A DNA stretch of 64,000 nt from Cupriavidus sp. 2SB (GCF_005503625.1 NZ_SCMX01000038.1:1-64000), one strand, 5' to 3'; numbered from the stretch's first letter, positions 18,717-30,024 are shown. Translations and numbers: made by a program. The notes: a model not told the origin generated them from the letters alone.

Positions 18717-19868
18717 ATGACCGATCTCGTCAACCTGCTCGACCTCGACGCGGACGCGCTCACCCGCTATTGCGGAGAGCTCGGCGAGAAGCCGTTCCGT
18801 GCGCGGCAGCTGCAACGCTGGATCCACCAGTTCGGTGCCAGCCGCTTCGATAGCATGTCGGATCTCGCCAAGTCGCTGCGCGAAAAGCTCGCGACGCGTG
18901 CCGAGATCCGCGCGCCTGCCGTCATCACGGACAACCTGTCCACTGACGGCACGCGCAAATGGCTGATCGACGTTGGTGCCGGCAATGCGGTGGAGACGGT
19001 GTACATCCCCGAGGACACGCGCGGTACGCTGTGCGTGTCTTCGCAAGCCGGATGCGCCGTCAATTGCCGGTTCTGTTCCACCGGCAAGCAAGGTTTTTCC
19101 CGGAACCTCACCACCGGCGAAATTATCGGCCAGCTCTGGATGGCCGAATTCGCGATGCGCGAGCAACTGGGGCGCGGACCCAAGGATGACCGTGTCATCT
19201 CCAATGTGGTGATGATGGGCATGGGCGAGCCGCTGCTTAACTACGACGCCGTCGTGCCGGCCATGCGGCTGATGCTCGACGACAACGCGTACGGCCTGTC
19301 GCGCAGGCGCGTGACGCTATCCACGTCGGGTGTGGTGCCGATGATGGATCGCCTGTCGAAGGACCTGCCCGTGGCGCTGGCCGTCTCGCTGCATGCGTCG
19401 AATGACGCGCTGCGCGATGTGCTGGTACCGCTGAACCGCAAATATCCGTTGGCCGATTTGATGGCGGCATGCCGTCGTTATCTCGAATTCGCGCCGCGAG
19501 ATTTTGTGACTTTCGAATATTGCATGCTCGATGGCGTCAACGACACCGTCGAGAATGCGCGGGAACTACTGAAGCTTGTGGCCGACGTGCCGTGCAAGTT
19601 CAACCTGATCCCGTTCAACCCGTTCCCGGAATCGGGGCTGAAGCGCTCGAACAACGAGCAGATCCGCCGCTTCGCCCAGGTGCTGATGGACGCGGGCCTT
19701 GTAACGACGATCCGCAAGACCCGTGGCGACGATATCGACGCCGCCTGTGGTCAGTTGGCTGGCGAGGTCATGGATCGTACTCGTCTGGCCGAGCGGGGCA
19801 AGTTCGGCAAGATCACGCCACTGGTTCCGGTGCCGTCCGGCGCCGCTCGGGAGGCTCGTCCTGCATGA
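18717..19868 (+). CDS. rlmN: Dual-specificity 23S rRNA/tRNA adenine-C2 methyltransferase
   Basis: A 383-residue radical-SAM enzyme that methylates A2503 of 23S rRNA and A37 of some tRNAs. The cluster motif CxxxCxxC is at Cys113, 117 and 120 ([16 protein letters not shown]), with the [11 protein letters not shown] segment following and the catalytic cysteines in EYCML and AACGQL. The ATG at 18717 gives the standard family length; an upstream TTG directly after ndk has no support. The stop overlaps pilW by 4 bp. Confidence 0.97.
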   Translation: MTDLVNLLDLDADALTRYCGELGEKPFRARQLQRWIHQFGASRFDSMSDLAKSLREKLATRAEIRAPAVITDNLSTDGTRKWLIDVGAGNAVETVYIPEDTRGTLCVSSQAGCAVNCRFCSTGKQGFSRNLTTGEIIGQLWMAEFAMREQLGRGPKDDRVISNVVMMGMGEPLLNYDAVVPAMRLMLDDNAYGLSRRRVTLSTSGVVPMMDRLSKDLPVALAVSLHASNDALRDVLVPLNRKYPLADLMAACRRYLEFAPRDFVTFEYCMLDGVNDTVENARELLKLVADVPCKFNLIPFNPFPESGLKRSNNEQIRRFAQVLMDAGLVTTIRKTRGDDIDAACGQLAGEVMDRTRLAERGKFGKITPLVPVPSGAAREARPA

Positions 19869-20644
19869 TCCGTCTGCTTGTCGCTGCCCTGTCAGGGCTG
19901 TTGATGTTGTCCGCCTGTACTTTGCCCCAGGGACCCTCGCAGGATATCAAGACCGCTTCCGATCAGACTACCGCGAACAAGCGTTCCGCGATTCGGCTGC
20001 GCCTGGCGACGCAATACCTCGATGCGCGCCAGTATCCGGTGGCGCTTGACGAGGTCAAGCAGGCGATCAATGCCGATCCGTCGAGTGTGGACGCCTACCA
20101 TGTGCGTGCGCTGATCTACATGGGTATGGGCGAGAACGCGCTGGCCGAGGACAGCTTCCGCACGGCCCTGAACATGCGCAGCAACGACGCGGACGTGTTG
20201 AACAACTACGGCCTGTTCCTCTGCGAGGCTCATCGCTACCCGGAAGCGAAAGCAACGCTGCAGCGCGCGGTGCAGGCACCGTCGGCCAATGGACCCGTAA
20301 AGCCGCTGACCGCGCTCGGTTCATGCGAAATGCGCAGCGGCGACCTGGCCGGTGCGGAAAAAAATTTGCAGACGGCCTACGGATATGACCGCAACGATCC
20401 GTCAGTGCTCATGAATCTTGCGCAGCTGAATTTTCAGCGCGGGGACATGAGGCAGGCCAACCAATATATCGGCCGCGTCAACGGCAGCCGTTTCGTCAGC
20501 GCGCAGTCCCTCTGGCTGGGTGCGCGTATTGCCCGGCGGCAGGGCGACGATCAGGCGCAGAGCAAGCTGATTGCGGAGTTGCGCAACCGCTTCCCCGATT
20601 CGCGCGAGTTGACCGCATACGAGAGAGGAGCTTGGGATGAATGA
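19865..20644 (+). CDS. pilW: Type IV pilus pilotin lipoprotein PilW/PilF
   Basis: A 259-residue lipoprotein with signal sequence and lipobox LMLSAC at about 13-18. It is followed by tandem tetratricopeptide repeats (for example [38 protein letters not shown]). Such proteins help the PilQ secretin assemble in the outer membrane. The position between rlmN and rodZ is conserved in many beta- and gammaproteobacteria. It overlaps rlmN by 4 bp and rodZ by 8 bp, so the three are translated from one message. Confidence 0.9.
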   Translation: MIRLLVAALSGLLMLSACTLPQGPSQDIKTASDQTTANKRSAIRLRLATQYLDARQYPVALDEVKQAINADPSSVDAYHVRALIYMGMGENALAEDSFRTALNMRSNDADVLNNYGLFLCEAHRYPEAKATLQRAVQAPSANGPVKPLTALGSCEMRSGDLAGAEKNLQTAYGYDRNDPSVLMNLAQLNFQRGDMRQANQYIGRVNGSRFVSAQSLWLGARIARRQGDDQAQSKLIAELRNRFPDSRELTAYERGAWDE

Positions 20645-21743
20645 ACAAGAGCGCGCCGACAGCCAGGCCACGACTACCCGGAACGTTGGTGGCGGCGCGA
20701 CAGACTCCGACCGCGAGGCCGTCGCCCGCGAAATCGGGGCACAACTGAAAGACGCGCGAGAGGCGCAGCGCCTCTCGCTGGAAGATGTGGGTGCTCGCCT
20801 CAAAGTGGCACCGAACAAGCTTCAGGCGATCGAGTCCGGCGATGTGTCGAGTCTGATGGACGTGACCTTCGCCAAGGGTGTGATGCGTGCGTATGCGCGT
20901 ACGCTCCAGATCGATATCGATCCCTTGCTGGGTCGCTATCATGCGCAGGCACAGGCTACGCCCGTGACCGGCATCACGCGTCGCCATGAGGGTGCCCTCA
21001 ACCAGACGTTCGACGACCGCAAGCGTTTCGGCAAAAAGACCGGCGGCGCGGGCGGACGTTGGCTCTGGCTGCTTTGCGTCATTGCGCTGGTGGGCGTCGG
21101 TGGCTATTTTGGCTATGACCACGTCAAGGCGTGGCTCGATGCACGCAGTGCGGCCGTGACGGAAGCACCGGCTCCGGCCACGTCATCGACAGACGATACG
21201 ACCGCCCAGCAGAGCAATGGCGACGGCACGGTGACTGCCGCGCTGCCGCCCGTCATGGTCGGTAACGATTCGCCGGCACCGTCGGAATCTGCCGCTGCGT
21301 TGGAAGCGCAGGCCAAGCCGGCAGGTGCTGCCACTGCTGCCACAATAGCGACAACGCCGGCACCTGCAACGACGGCTTCCGGCATGCCGTTGGCAACGGG
21401 TGGAGCATTGGCTCCCGCCCCGGCCCTCGCACAGGATAAGTCGGCCACCTCCGTCACTGGCGCATCGGCACCAGCCCCTGTGGCTGCCGCGAGTACCGGC
21501 ACGGGTGCCGTGCAGATCCGCTTCTCGTCCGATACCTGGTTCGAAGTGCGCGACCGCTCGGGCAAGGTGATCATTGGGGGCACCGGCAAGGCCGGCGATA
21601 CCGTGACCGGTACCGGCGCGGGTGGTCCGTACAAGGTGATCATCGGAAATGTTAAGGGCGTGGAGTCGATGGCGCACAATGGCGCGCCGGTGGACCTCCA
21701 GGCCGCCAATCGGAACAATGTGGCGCGCCTGACCTTGCAGTAA
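20637..21743 (+). CDS. rodZ: RodZ-like cytoskeletal/transmembrane protein
   Basis: A 368-residue bitopic protein. The cytoplasmic helix-turn-helix domain spans about 30-100 ([20 protein letters not shown]). A single membrane span at about 141-160 ([19 protein letters not shown]) and an Ala/Pro/Thr-rich periplasmic linker follow. The C-terminal beta domain has [17 protein letters not shown]. RodZ couples MreB filaments to the elongasome and sets rod shape. The gene sits upstream of ispG as in many proteobacteria. Confidence 0.88.
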   Translation: MNEQERADSQATTTRNVGGGATDSDREAVAREIGAQLKDAREAQRLSLEDVGARLKVAPNKLQAIESGDVSSLMDVTFAKGVMRAYARTLQIDIDPLLGRYHAQAQATPVTGITRRHEGALNQTFDDRKRFGKKTGGAGGRWLWLLCVIALVGVGGYFGYDHVKAWLDARSAAVTEAPAPATSSTDDTTAQQSNGDGTVTAALPPVMVGNDSPAPSESAAALEAQAKPAGAATAATIATTPAPATTASGMPLATGGALAPAPALAQDKSATSVTGASAPAPVAAASTGTGAVQIRFSSDTWFEVRDRSGKVIIGGTGKAGDTVTGTGAGGPYKVIIGNVKGVESMAHNGAPVDLQAANRNNVARLTLQ

Positions 21744-21792
21744 TGCGGTCCGGGCGGCGCAACGAGCCATGCCAGATGAAGGTGGTAATGCA

Positions 21793-23085
21793 ATGAACCA
21801 GAACGCTTTCCAACCGGTGATGCCGGGTCCGCTGCCGCGTCGCAACTCGCGCCAGGCCAGTGTTGTCTGGGGTGACAACATCGTGACGATCGGCGGTGGC
21901 GCGCCAGTGCGCGTCCAGTCGATGACCAATACGGATACGGTCGACGCGATCGGCACGGCCATCCAGATCAAGGAACTCGCACGTGCGGGTTCGGAGATCG
22001 TCCGGATTACGGTCAACACGCCGGAAGCCGCAGCCGCCGTGCCGTCGGTCCGCGAACAACTCGACCGCATGGGTGTGAACGTGCCGCTGGTGGGCGATTT
22101 TCACTACAACGGTCATACGCTGCTGCACGATTATCCCGACTGTGCCCAGGCGCTCTCGAAATACCGTATCAATCCCGGCAACGTGGGCAAGGGCGCCAAG
22201 CGCGACAAGCAGTTCGCCGAGATGATCGAGATGGCGTGCCGCTACAACAAGCCCGTGCGGATCGGCGTGAACTGGGGCAGCCTGGACCAGGACCTGCTGG
22301 CGCGCGTCATGGACGAGAACGCCGCACGTGTACAGCCGTGGGCCGCGCAAAGCGTAATGGTCGAGGCGCTGATCACGTCGGCGATCGAGTCCGCGCAAAA
22401 GGCCGAGGAAATCGGCCTGCCGGGCGACCAGATCATCCTGTCGTGCAAGGTGTCGCAGGTGCAGGAACTGATCGCCGTGTATCGTGAACTGGGCCGCCGT
22501 TGCGACTACGCGTTGCACTTGGGGCTGACCGAGGCCGGCATGGGCAGCAAGGGTATCGTCGCATCGACGGCAGCGCTGTCGGTTCTGCTCCAGGAGGGCA
22601 TTGGCGACACGATCCGTATTTCGCTGACGCCCGAGCCGGGTGCTGCGCGCGAGAAGGAAGTCTACGTCGGCCAGGAAATCCTGCAGACGATGGGGCTGCG
22701 CAACTTCACGCCGATGGTTATTGCGTGCCCGGGTTGTGGCCGGACGACCAGCACGACGTTCCAGGAGTTGGCGGCAAGTATCCAAGGCTATCTGCGCGAG
22801 CAGATGCCGCTCTGGAAGACCGAGTTCCCCGGCGTCGAAGAGATGGACGTGGCCGTGATGGGCTGCATCGTCAACGGCCCCGGTGAAAGCAAGCACGCCA
22901 ACATTGGCATTTCGCTGCCGGGTTCGGGCGAGTCGCCGGCCGCGCCGGTGTTTGTCGATGGCGTCAAGGTCCGCACGCTGCGCGGAGAGAATATTGCCCA
23001 GGAGTTCCAGGCGATCGTGGACGAATATGTCCGCTCGCACTATGGCCCGGGCGCAAAGCAGGCAAAACAGGAAGCCGTGGCCTGA
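21793..23085 (+). CDS. ispG: 4-hydroxy-3-methylbut-2-enyl diphosphate synthase
   Basis: A 430-residue iron-sulfur enzyme of the non-mevalonate isoprenoid pathway, converting MEcPP to HMBPP. The start of the barrel is [13 protein letters not shown], and the C-terminal cluster ligands are in CPGCGRTT and [22 protein letters not shown] lies 7 bases before ATG 21793, which I prefer to the ATG at 21769. The insert between barrel and cluster domain is of the normal bacterial type. hisS follows after 41 bp. Confidence 0.96.
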   Translation: MNQNAFQPVMPGPLPRRNSRQASVVWGDNIVTIGGGAPVRVQSMTNTDTVDAIGTAIQIKELARAGSEIVRITVNTPEAAAAVPSVREQLDRMGVNVPLVGDFHYNGHTLLHDYPDCAQALSKYRINPGNVGKGAKRDKQFAEMIEMACRYNKPVRIGVNWGSLDQDLLARVMDENAARVQPWAAQSVMVEALITSAIESAQKAEEIGLPGDQIILSCKVSQVQELIAVYRELGRRCDYALHLGLTEAGMGSKGIVASTAALSVLLQEGIGDTIRISLTPEPGAAREKEVYVGQEILQTMGLRNFTPMVIACPGCGRTTSTTFQELAASIQGYLREQMPLWKTEFPGVEEMDVAVMGCIVNGPGESKHANIGISLPGSGESPAAPVFVDGVKVRTLRGENIAQEFQAIVDEYVRSHYGPGAKQAKQEAVA

Positions 23086-23126
23086 GCGCGTGACGCGCCA
23101 GGTAACGCTGCCACTACCAAGAAGAC

Positions 23127-24485
23127 ATGAGCGAAGACAAGACGAAGGCCGCCAAGGCACTGCAGGGCGTGAAGGGCATGAACGACATGCTGCCCGCCGA
23201 CGCCCCGCTGTGGGAAATGTTCGAAGATGCCGCACGCGGCATGCTGCGTGCCTATGGCTACCAGCAGATCCGCACGCCTATCGTCGAGCATACCCAGCTG
23301 TTCGTCCGCGGCATCGGTGAAGTCACTGACATCGTGGAGAAGGAGATGTACTCCTTTACCGATGCGCTGAATGGCGAGAATCTGACGCTGCGTCCGGAAG
23401 GCACGGCTGCCGCTGTGCGCGCGACGATCGAGCACAACCTGCTGTATGACGGCCCGAAGCGCCTCTGGTACACGGGTCCGATGTTCCGTCACGAGCGCCC
23501 GCAGCGTGGTCGCTATCGTCAGTTCCACCAGCTTGGCGCGGAAGCGCTCGGTTTTGCTGGTCCGGATGTCGACGCCGAGATCATCCTGATGTGCCAGCGC
23601 CTGTGGGATGACCTGGGCCTGGTTGGTGTACGCCTGGAACTGAATTCGCTGGGACAGGCGCACGAGCGCGCCGCGCACCGCGAGGAATTGATCAAGTACC
23701 TTGAAGGGTTCCAGGACATTCTCGACGAGGACAGCAAGCGCCGCCTGTACACGAACCCGCTGCGTGTGCTGGATACGAAGAATCCCGCGTTGCAGGAGAT
23801 GGCCGCCAACGCGCCCAAGCTGGTCGATTTCCTGGGCGAGGAATCGCTGGCTCACTTCGAGGGCGTGCAACGTATCCTCAAGGCCAACAATATTCCGTTC
23901 AAGATCAATCCGCGTCTTGTTCGTGGCCTCGACTACTACAATCTTACGGTGTTCGAGTGGATCACTGACAAGCTCGGTGCGCAGGGCACGATCGCCGGCG
24001 GCGGTCGCTACGATCCGCTGATCCAGCAGATGGGCGGCAAGTCTGCTCCAGCGTGTGGCTGGGCCATGGGCATCGAGCGGATTATCGAACTGCTGCGCGA
24101 AGAAAAGCTGCAACCCGACCCGGTTGGCTGCGACATCTACATGGTGCACCAAGGCGAAGCTGCCGGACTGCAGTCCATGATCGCGGCCGAGCGTCTGCGT
24201 GATGCGGGTCTCGATGTCGTCCTGCATGCCACGCCGGATGGCAAGAGCGGTAGCTTCAAGTCGCAGATGAAGCGTGCCGATGCGAGTGGCGCAGCCTTTG
24301 CCGTTATCATTGGCGACGACGAAATTGCCGCTGGTCTCGTACAGGTCAAGCAACTGCGTGGCGGCGACGCTGCGGCAGGGGGCCCGCAGACCAGCGTGCC
24401 GGCAGAGGAACTGGTCGAGTTCATCATCGCGAGGATGGTGGATGCGCTCGATGATGAAGAGGACGACGAGGACGACGAGCAGTAA
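23127..24485 (+). CDS. hisS: Histidyl-tRNA synthetase
   Basis: A 452-residue class II synthetase. Motif 1 lies around [17 protein letters not shown], motif 2 is [16 protein letters not shown], the histidine-specific loops are LVRGLDYYN and GGGRYDPL, and motif 3 is [10 protein letters not shown]. The C-terminal anticodon domain ends in an unusual run of Asp and Glu (about 439-451), absent from the E. coli enzyme. It belongs to the ispG-hisS-yfgM-bamB-der series. A paralogue fragment, hisZ, lies at 32455. Confidence 0.97.
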   Translation: MSEDKTKAAKALQGVKGMNDMLPADAPLWEMFEDAARGMLRAYGYQQIRTPIVEHTQLFVRGIGEVTDIVEKEMYSFTDALNGENLTLRPEGTAAAVRATIEHNLLYDGPKRLWYTGPMFRHERPQRGRYRQFHQLGAEALGFAGPDVDAEIILMCQRLWDDLGLVGVRLELNSLGQAHERAAHREELIKYLEGFQDILDEDSKRRLYTNPLRVLDTKNPALQEMAANAPKLVDFLGEESLAHFEGVQRILKANNIPFKINPRLVRGLDYYNLTVFEWITDKLGAQGTIAGGGRYDPLIQQMGGKSAPACGWAMGIERIIELLREEKLQPDPVGCDIYMVHQGEAAGLQSMIAAERLRDAGLDVVLHATPDGKSGSFKSQMKRADASGAAFAVIIGDDEIAAGLVQVKQLRGGDAAAGGPQTSVPAEELVEFIIARMVDALDDEEDDEDDEQ

Positions 24486-24506
24486 GACAACCGTCGGACT
24501 TCGTAC

Positions 24507-24539
24507 CGCGGCCGCTGACCTTGACGGAAAGCGGCCGCG
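24507..24539 (+). other. Intercistronic hairpin between hisS and the YfgM-like gene
   Basis: Perfect 10-bp arms CGCGGCCGCT / AGCGGCCGCG with a 13-base loop, not followed by a T-run. It could stabilise or attenuate the polycistronic message. Confidence 0.45.
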
Positions 24540-24572
24540 TCAATATTAACCAATGCGGGTAACTGACTCGAC

Positions 24573-25202
24573 ATGGCTTACGATCTGGAAGAACAGGAAC
24601 AGCTTGAGACCCTCAAGGCCTGGTGGAAGCAATACGGCAACACGGTAACCTGGGCGCTGATCGCCGGGTTGTTCGCATTTGCAGCGTGGGCCGGCTGGAA
24701 CTACTGGCAACGCACGCAGGCGCGGGACGCGGGTCTGCTTTACGAGCAGGTGACCAAGGCTGCCGAGGCGCGCGACGCCGATCGCGTCAAGCGCGCAGCG
24801 ACGGATCTCGAAAGCAAGTTCGGCGGTACCGCATATGGTCCGATGAGCGCGCTGACCGCTGCCAAGGTACTGTATGACGCCGGCGATCTGGCTGGCGCCA
24901 AGTCGCAACTGCAGTGGGCGATCGACCACGGTGGTGATGACTATGCGCCGCTGGCGCGCGTGCGTCTGGCGGGTGTGCTGCTCGACGAGAAAGCCTATGA
25001 CCAGGGTCTGGCGCTGCTGAAGGACGAGCCGGCGCAATACGCGGCATTGTTCGCCGATCGTCGTGGCGATTTGCTGGCCGCACAGGACAAGCGGGAAGAA
25101 GCGCGTACCGCCTACAAGCAGGCACTCGAAAAGCTGGGTGCCGCCGAGGGTGGCATGCGCCAGATTATCCAGTTCAAGCTCGACGCGCTGGGCGCGGCCT
25201 GA
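24573..25202 (+). CDS. YfgM-like ancillary SecYEG translocon protein
   Basis: A 209-residue inner-membrane protein. A short cytoplasmic N terminus (DLEEQEQLETLKAWWKQYG) is followed by one span at about 26-46 and a periplasmic tetratricopeptide-like domain. The opening and domain match the TPR_21/YfgM family, which sits at the SecYEG exit together with the chaperone PpiD. The position between hisS and bamB is the conserved one. Confidence 0.88.
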   Translation: MAYDLEEQEQLETLKAWWKQYGNTVTWALIAGLFAFAAWAGWNYWQRTQARDAGLLYEQVTKAAEARDADRVKRAATDLESKFGGTAYGPMSALTAAKVLYDAGDLAGAKSQLQWAIDHGGDDYAPLARVRLAGVLLDEKAYDQGLALLKDEPAQYAALFADRRGDLLAAQDKREEARTAYKQALEKLGAAEGGMRQIIQFKLDALGAA

Positions 25203-25252
25203 GCGAGGACCGCGGACCGCTGATAGTTTTCAAAAATTCAGGATCGCACCCT

Positions 25253-26404
25253 ATGACGTCATTGCTTCGTACAGCCGCTACCCGCACTATCGTGGCCGGC
25301 ACTAGCCTGGGCCTTCTGGCGGGCTGCTCGCTGTTCGGCAAGGAAAACAAGCACCCGCCGACGGAACTCAAGCCGATCTCGGCAACGCTTTCGGTCAAGC
25401 AGGCATGGAAGGCCGATGTGGGCAAGGGTGGCCAGTATGTGATGGCGCCTGTGTCCGCCGGCAACGTCGTGTTTGTGTCGGGCAAGAGCGGCTCGGTGAT
25501 GGCGATAGATGCCACCAACGGCCAGACACTGTGGAAGGCCAAGACCGATATCGACCTGACTTCGGGTCCGGGCACCGATGGGCAGACCACGGCGGTGGCG
25601 GGTGAGAAGGGCGCCATCTACGCGTTCGACAAGAGCGGCAAGCAGATCTGGAAGAAGCAGATCAATGGCGAGGTCCTGTCGGCTCCGCTGGTCGGCAACG
25701 GGCTCGTGGTCGTTCGTACCACGGATACGCGCCTGATCGGATTGGATGCAGGGACTGGCGAACGCCGCTGGATCTATCAGCGCTCGCAATCGCCTCTGAA
25801 CCTGCGGGCTGCCATGGGCATGGTGTTCGCCGGCGACGGCATTGTGACGGGCTTCCCGGGCGGCAAGCTCGGCGTGCTGGCCCCGGGCAACGGTGTGCTG
25901 CGCTGGGAAAGCACGGTCTCGTATCCGAAGGGCGTGTCGGAAATCGAACGCCTGAACGACGTGACCGGCATGCCGGCTGTCTACGGTCGCCAGGTATGCG
26001 CCACGACGTTCCAGGGCCGCGTGGCCTGCCTCGAACTGGCCAACGGCCAGCCGCAGTGGGGCAAGGACTTCTCTTCGCCGGGCGGTTTGGCGCAGGATGA
26101 AACGTCGCTGTTTGCTGGCGACGAATCGTCTACCGTCTATGCGTTCGATCGCCAGAACGGCAATGAGCGCTGGAAGAACACGGATCTGCGCTACCGCAGC
26201 CTCGGCGCGCCAACGACTCTGGGCCGCTCGGTGGTGGTAGGTGACTACGAGGGCTATGTCCACTTCCTTTCGCGTGAGGACGGCACTGTGCTGGCGCGGA
26301 TGAAGACTGACGGCAGCGCCGTCACCGCAGCCCCGGTCGTGGCCGGCGCGACGTTGGTGGTGCAGACGCGCGACGGCGATGTATTCGGTTTCGTGCCGAA
26401 CTGA
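25253..26404 (+). CDS. bamB: Outer-membrane protein assembly lipoprotein BamB
   Basis: A 383-residue lipoprotein with lipobox LLAGC near residue 24 and an eight-bladed PQQ-type beta-propeller (repeats such as ALDATNGQTLWKAKTD-like MAIDATNGQTLWKAK and GLDAGTGERRWIYQ). It scaffolds BamA in outer-membrane protein insertion. AGGATCG lies upstream of ATG 25253. der follows after 230 bp that contain no gene I can support. Confidence 0.95.
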   Translation: MTSLLRTAATRTIVAGTSLGLLAGCSLFGKENKHPPTELKPISATLSVKQAWKADVGKGGQYVMAPVSAGNVVFVSGKSGSVMAIDATNGQTLWKAKTDIDLTSGPGTDGQTTAVAGEKGAIYAFDKSGKQIWKKQINGEVLSAPLVGNGLVVVRTTDTRLIGLDAGTGERRWIYQRSQSPLNLRAAMGMVFAGDGIVTGFPGGKLGVLAPGNGVLRWESTVSYPKGVSEIERLNDVTGMPAVYGRQVCATTFQGRVACLELANGQPQWGKDFSSPGGLAQDETSLFAGDESSTVYAFDRQNGNERWKNTDLRYRSLGAPTTLGRSVVVGDYEGYVHFLSREDGTVLARMKTDGSAVTAAPVVAGATLVVQTRDGDVFGFVPN

Positions 26405-26634
26405 TCGCCTGCGTACACAAGTCCGCCTGTGCCCCTGTCGCACGGGTGGCGCCAATCCGGTAGCATGATCCCTGGTCGTGCCAGGTAAATAGCGGATTGG
26501 GGCAGATGCCCCGCATCCGCTCGACAGGAAGAGCGGCCAGCCGTGCCTCAGGCGCGGTGGTTGTTGGATCAACATGACTCCGGAATTGCTGGGGGACGGC
26601 GTGCTACGCCCGCCCCCTGTTCCCGTTTATTTGC

Positions 26635-27978
26635 ATGAAACCAGTTATTGCAATCGTCGGCCGCCCGAATGTGGGCAAGTCGACGCTATTCAACCGCATG
26701 ACCCGCTCGCGCGACGCACTCGTCGCCGACCTGCCGGGTCTTACGCGCGACCGTCACTATGGTGAGGGCCGTATCGGCGAACGTCCGTTTATCGCGATCG
26801 ATACCGGCGGCTTCGAGCCCGTGGCCAAGGAAGGCATCGTGGCCGAGATGGCCAAGCAGACGCGCCAGGCCGTGGTCGAAGCGGACGTTGTCATCTTCCT
26901 GGTGGATGGCCGTCTTGGATTGGCCCCCCAGGATCGCGTGATTGCCGACTACCTGCGCAAGACGGGCCGCCGCATCATGCTGGCGATCAACAAGGCCGAG
27001 GGCATGAAGTACACGTCGGTGGCGGCGGACTTCTATGAACTTGGCATGGGCGATCCGTATGCCATCTCCTCTTCGCACGGTGACGGCGTCCGCGAACTCG
27101 TGGACGAGGCGCTGGAAATCGCGGTACAGGAGCGTCCGGAACTGGCCGAGGAAGATGACGGAAGCCAGCGCGGCACCAAGATCGCGATCGTGGGACGGCC
27201 GAATGTCGGCAAGTCCACGCTCGTCAACACACTGATCGGCGAAGAGCGCGTCATTGCATTCGACATGCCGGGCACCACGCGCGACGCCATCTACGTGGAG
27301 TTCGAGCGTGGCGGCAAGCCCTACACGCTGATCGACACCGCTGGCCTGCGCAAGCGCGGCAAAGTGTTCGAAGCCATCGAAAAGTTCTCGGTGGTCAAGA
27401 CGCTGCAGTCGATTGCGGATGCCAACGTGGTGGTGCTGTTGCTCGATGCGCAGCAGGACATCTCGGAGCAGGACGCGCACATCGCCGGGTTTATCGTCGA
27501 ATCGGGCCGTGCGTTGGTTGTGGGCGTCAACAAGTGGGACGGTCTCGACGGGCACGCGCGTGACCGCGTGAAGCACGATCTGGAGCGCAAGCTGCAGTTC
27601 CTGAGCTTTGCCAATGTGCACTATGTTTCCGCAAAGGAACGCACCGGTATCAGCGCGTTGCTGCGCTCGGTGGATGATGCCTACGCTGCCGCGATGATCA
27701 AGTTGCCGACGCCGCAACTGACGCGCGTACTGAACGAAGCGGTGGAATTCCAGCAGCCGAAGCGTGCCGGCGTATCGCGCCCGAAGCTGCGTTACGCACA
27801 CCAGGGCGGTTCCAATCCGCCGATCGTCATCATTCACGGCAATGCGCTGCAGAACGTGACAGACACGTACAAGCGCTACCTGGAAAACCGCTTCCGGACG
27901 GCGTTCAAGCTCAAGGGCACGCCCTTGCGCATCGAATTCAGATCGAACAAAAACCCGTACGCGGACTCGAAGGATTGA
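26635..27978 (+). CDS. der: Ribosome-assembly GTPase Der
   Basis: A 447-residue double GTPase needed for 50S maturation. Two complete G domains are seen: first GRPNVGKST (9-17), DTGG and NKAE; second GRPNVGKST (about 187-195), DTAG and NKWD. A C-terminal KH-like domain ends in [14 protein letters not shown], a family hallmark. The length is typical for betaproteobacteria. The 210-bp gap after it carries the hfq leader. Confidence 0.97.
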   Translation: MKPVIAIVGRPNVGKSTLFNRMTRSRDALVADLPGLTRDRHYGEGRIGERPFIAIDTGGFEPVAKEGIVAEMAKQTRQAVVEADVVIFLVDGRLGLAPQDRVIADYLRKTGRRIMLAINKAEGMKYTSVAADFYELGMGDPYAISSSHGDGVRELVDEALEIAVQERPELAEEDDGSQRGTKIAIVGRPNVGKSTLVNTLIGEERVIAFDMPGTTRDAIYVEFERGGKPYTLIDTAGLRKRGKVFEAIEKFSVVKTLQSIADANVVVLLLDAQQDISEQDAHIAGFIVESGRALVVGVNKWDGLDGHARDRVKHDLERKLQFLSFANVHYVSAKERTGISALLRSVDDAYAAAMIKLPTPQLTRVLNEAVEFQQPKRAGVSRPKLRYAHQGGSNPPIVIIHGNALQNVTDTYKRYLENRFRTAFKLKGTPLRIEFRSNKNPYADSKD

Positions 27979-28104
27979 GTCGGGAGGGTGCCGTGCCCTC
28001 AGCCAAGTTTTCGTTTGCGTTCGTTTGGAACTGCGGCTAAATTCACGGTAGCAGGGGGAGCCCTGCGCGTTGATGCCAGATTGGTACCGTTTTGATCTTT
28101 TTTC

Positions 28105-28151
28105 TGGCGCGTTTTTGCGCCAACTGACTTGAACCGGGGACTTTCGTCCCC
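28105..28151 (+). promoter_or_regulatory. Two stem-loops in the hfq leader
   Basis: TGGCGC / GCGCCA at 28105-28122 with a T-rich loop, and GGGGAC / GTCCCC at 28136-28151 with a TTTC loop, both precede hfq. The U-rich loop is the type of sequence Hfq binds. Autogenous control of hfq translation is known in E. coli; here it is only suggested by structure. Confidence 0.4.
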
Positions 28152-28188
28152 ATGATCCATCACTAAATCTATAAATTTGGAGTGTGCC

Positions 28189-28428
28189 ATGAGCAACAAA
28201 GGGCAATTGCTACAAGACCCGTTCCTTAACGCGCTGCGCAAAGAGCACGTGCCGGTTTCCATCTATCTCGTCAATGGCATCAAGCTGCAAGGCAATATCG
28301 AGTCGTTTGACCAGTATGTCGTCCTGCTGCGTAACACCGTGACGCAGATGGTCTACAAGCATGCGATTTCCACTGTCGTGCCGGCCCGTGCCGTCAACTT
28401 CCGTGTGGATGATTCGACCGAGAACTGA
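28189..28428 (+). CDS. hfq: RNA chaperone Hfq
   Basis: A 79-residue Sm-like protein that forms hexamers and pairs small RNAs with mRNAs. The Sm1 core is [20 protein letters not shown] and the Sm2 signature is [16 protein letters not shown] lies 6 bases before ATG 28189; an upstream TTG is not used in my call. The C terminus after VDDSTEN is very short, unlike the long E. coli tail and as usual for this group. hflX follows, as in E. coli. Confidence 0.98.
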   Translation: MSNKGQLLQDPFLNALRKEHVPVSIYLVNGIKLQGNIESFDQYVVLLRNTVTQMVYKHAISTVVPARAVNFRVDDSTEN

Positions 28429-28447
28429 TCTTTTCTTCTCGCGCATG

Positions 28448-28476
28448 AACGGCCGCGGCATCCGCATGCGGCCGTT
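28448..28476 (+). terminator. Hairpin after hfq, possible terminator
   Basis: Perfect 9-bp arms AACGGCCGC / GCGGCCGTT with an 11-base loop, 20 bases past the hfq stop. The following sequence is only mildly T-rich, so termination may be partial and read-through into hflX is possible. Confidence 0.4.
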
Positions 28477-28682
28477 GCATTGCCTGTTCCCGCCTTTGCT
28501 CTCTGCCCGTCCTGGCCACCCTGGCTATAGCGTTAGTGACCGGGCTGCATCATCTCCCGCCGACTCCCGAAAGCATTCGAAACCGCCCCTGTGCCTGATG
28601 GCAACCGGGTGTTGTGTTCTGCCCGAGTCTGGTCAGTCGTTGTCTCAACAATCGTAATTTCCGGCGCCCAGCGTCCACCCGC

Positions 28683-29951
28683 TTGCAATCCAAAGCTACT
28701 ACCAACACCGAGCCGTCGCGCGCCGTACTAGTCGGCGTGGATTTCGGCAAGCACGATTTCCAGGAGAGTCTTTCCGAACTGGCACTGCTGACCAGCACGG
28801 CAGGCTCGATGCCCGTTCACACGCTGACGGGCAAGCGCTCGCGTCCGGACCCTGCGCTTTTCATCGGATCGGGCAAAGCAGAGGAACTCAAGGAAGCAGC
28901 GGATGCACTGGATGCCGACATCGTGGTGTTCAACCACGCATTGAGTCCCGCCCAGCAGCGAAATCTGGAGCGCTTCCTGGGTCGGCATGTGATCGACCGA
29001 ACTGGCTTGATCCTCGACATCTTTGGGCAGCGAGCGCAGAGCCACGTGGGCAAGGTGCAGGTGGAGCTTGCCCAGGTGCAATACCAGGCGTCGCGCCTGG
29101 TCCGCGCATGGAGCCACCTGGAACGCCAGAAGGGTGGTATCGGCATGCGCGGTGGCCCGGGCGAGCGTCAGCTCGAACTGGATCGCCGGATGCTCGATAC
29201 GCGCGCAAAGCGCCTCAAGGCCGATCTGGCCCGCCTGCAGCGCCAGAATCATACGCAGCGGCGCGCGCGCGCGCGCAACGATACACTCAGCATTTCGCTG
29301 GTCGGTTATACCAACGCCGGCAAGTCCACTCTGTTCAATGCGCTGACCAAGGCGCGTGCCTATGCAGCGGATCAACTGTTCGCGACACTCGATACCACGT
29401 CGCGAAGGCTGTTCCTGGACGGCTTCGGGAATGTAGTGCTGTCCGATACGGTGGGTTTCATCCGGGATCTGCCGACGCAGCTCGTGGCGGCCTTCCGTGC
29501 CACGCTGGATGAAACGGTGCATGCCGACCTCCTGCTGCACGTCGTGGACGCCTCAAGTCCAGTGCGTCATGAGCAGATCGAGCAGGTCAACCGCGTGCTT
29601 GCGGAAATCGACGCTTCGGACATTCCGCAGATCGTCATCATGAACAAGATCGACGCGGCACCGGAATTGCGGGAGCAGGGGCCGCGCGTCGAGCGTAACG
29701 AGGACGGGGTACCGACGCGCGTGTTCCTGTCCGCGCGTGAGGGCATGGGCCTCGACGCCTTGCGTGAATCGATCGTCGAAGTGGCCCAGTGGCTGGCTGC
29801 GCGGCCTGCCGATCCTGCCCCATACGACCCCCGGCTCGACAGCGTGCCGGGAGGCGCGGTGGCTGGGGATGGTGATGGTTTCGACGACGCCGCAGAGGTG
29901 GCCGACGAGCCCCGGCAAGACGGTGGCGAGGAGCCTGACGTCCCGCGCTGA
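28683..29951 (+). CDS. hflX: Ribosome-rescue GTPase HflX
   Basis: About 422 residues. The N-terminal HflX domain has VGVDFGKHDFQESLSEL and FIGSGKAEEL, then the glycine-rich segment GGIGMRGGPGERQLELDRR. The G domain has GYTNAGKST (G1), DTVGFIRDLP (G3) and NKID (G4). It splits stalled ribosomes. The start is uncertain: there is no ATG, so I chose TTG 28683; GTG 28614 would add 23 residues. An acidic tail of about 40 residues ends the protein. It follows hfq and precedes hflK. Confidence 0.93.
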   Translation: MQSKATTNTEPSRAVLVGVDFGKHDFQESLSELALLTSTAGSMPVHTLTGKRSRPDPALFIGSGKAEELKEAADALDADIVVFNHALSPAQQRNLERFLGRHVIDRTGLILDIFGQRAQSHVGKVQVELAQVQYQASRLVRAWSHLERQKGGIGMRGGPGERQLELDRRMLDTRAKRLKADLARLQRQNHTQRRARARNDTLSISLVGYTNAGKSTLFNALTKARAYAADQLFATLDTTSRRLFLDGFGNVVLSDTVGFIRDLPTQLVAAFRATLDETVHADLLLHVVDASSPVRHEQIEQVNRVLAEIDASDIPQIVIMNKIDAAPELREQGPRVERNEDGVPTRVFLSAREGMGLDALRESIVEVAQWLAARPADPAPYDPRLDSVPGGAVAGDGDGFDDAAEVADEPRQDGGEEPDVPR

Positions 29952-30024
29952 CCGTCGTTGCATGACAATTCGATGATAATCAGCCCCTGATTGCGGGATT
30001 CTGAGCAAAAGTGATCGAGATGAC

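Noticed and set aside
21652..23235. 527-codon minus-strand frame opposite ispG
   Set aside because: Antisense to a protein with complete iron-sulfur motifs; His/Arg-rich without recognisable domain.
26405..26634. Possible small gene or RNA between bamB and der
   Set aside because: Short frames there have no ribosome site or recognisable domain, and no stable terminator or promoter pair was found.
29261..29277. Alternating GC tract within hflX that looked like a Z-DNA repeat
   Set aside because: It encodes an Arg/Ala run in the correct frame and is explained by codon choice in a GC-rich genome.
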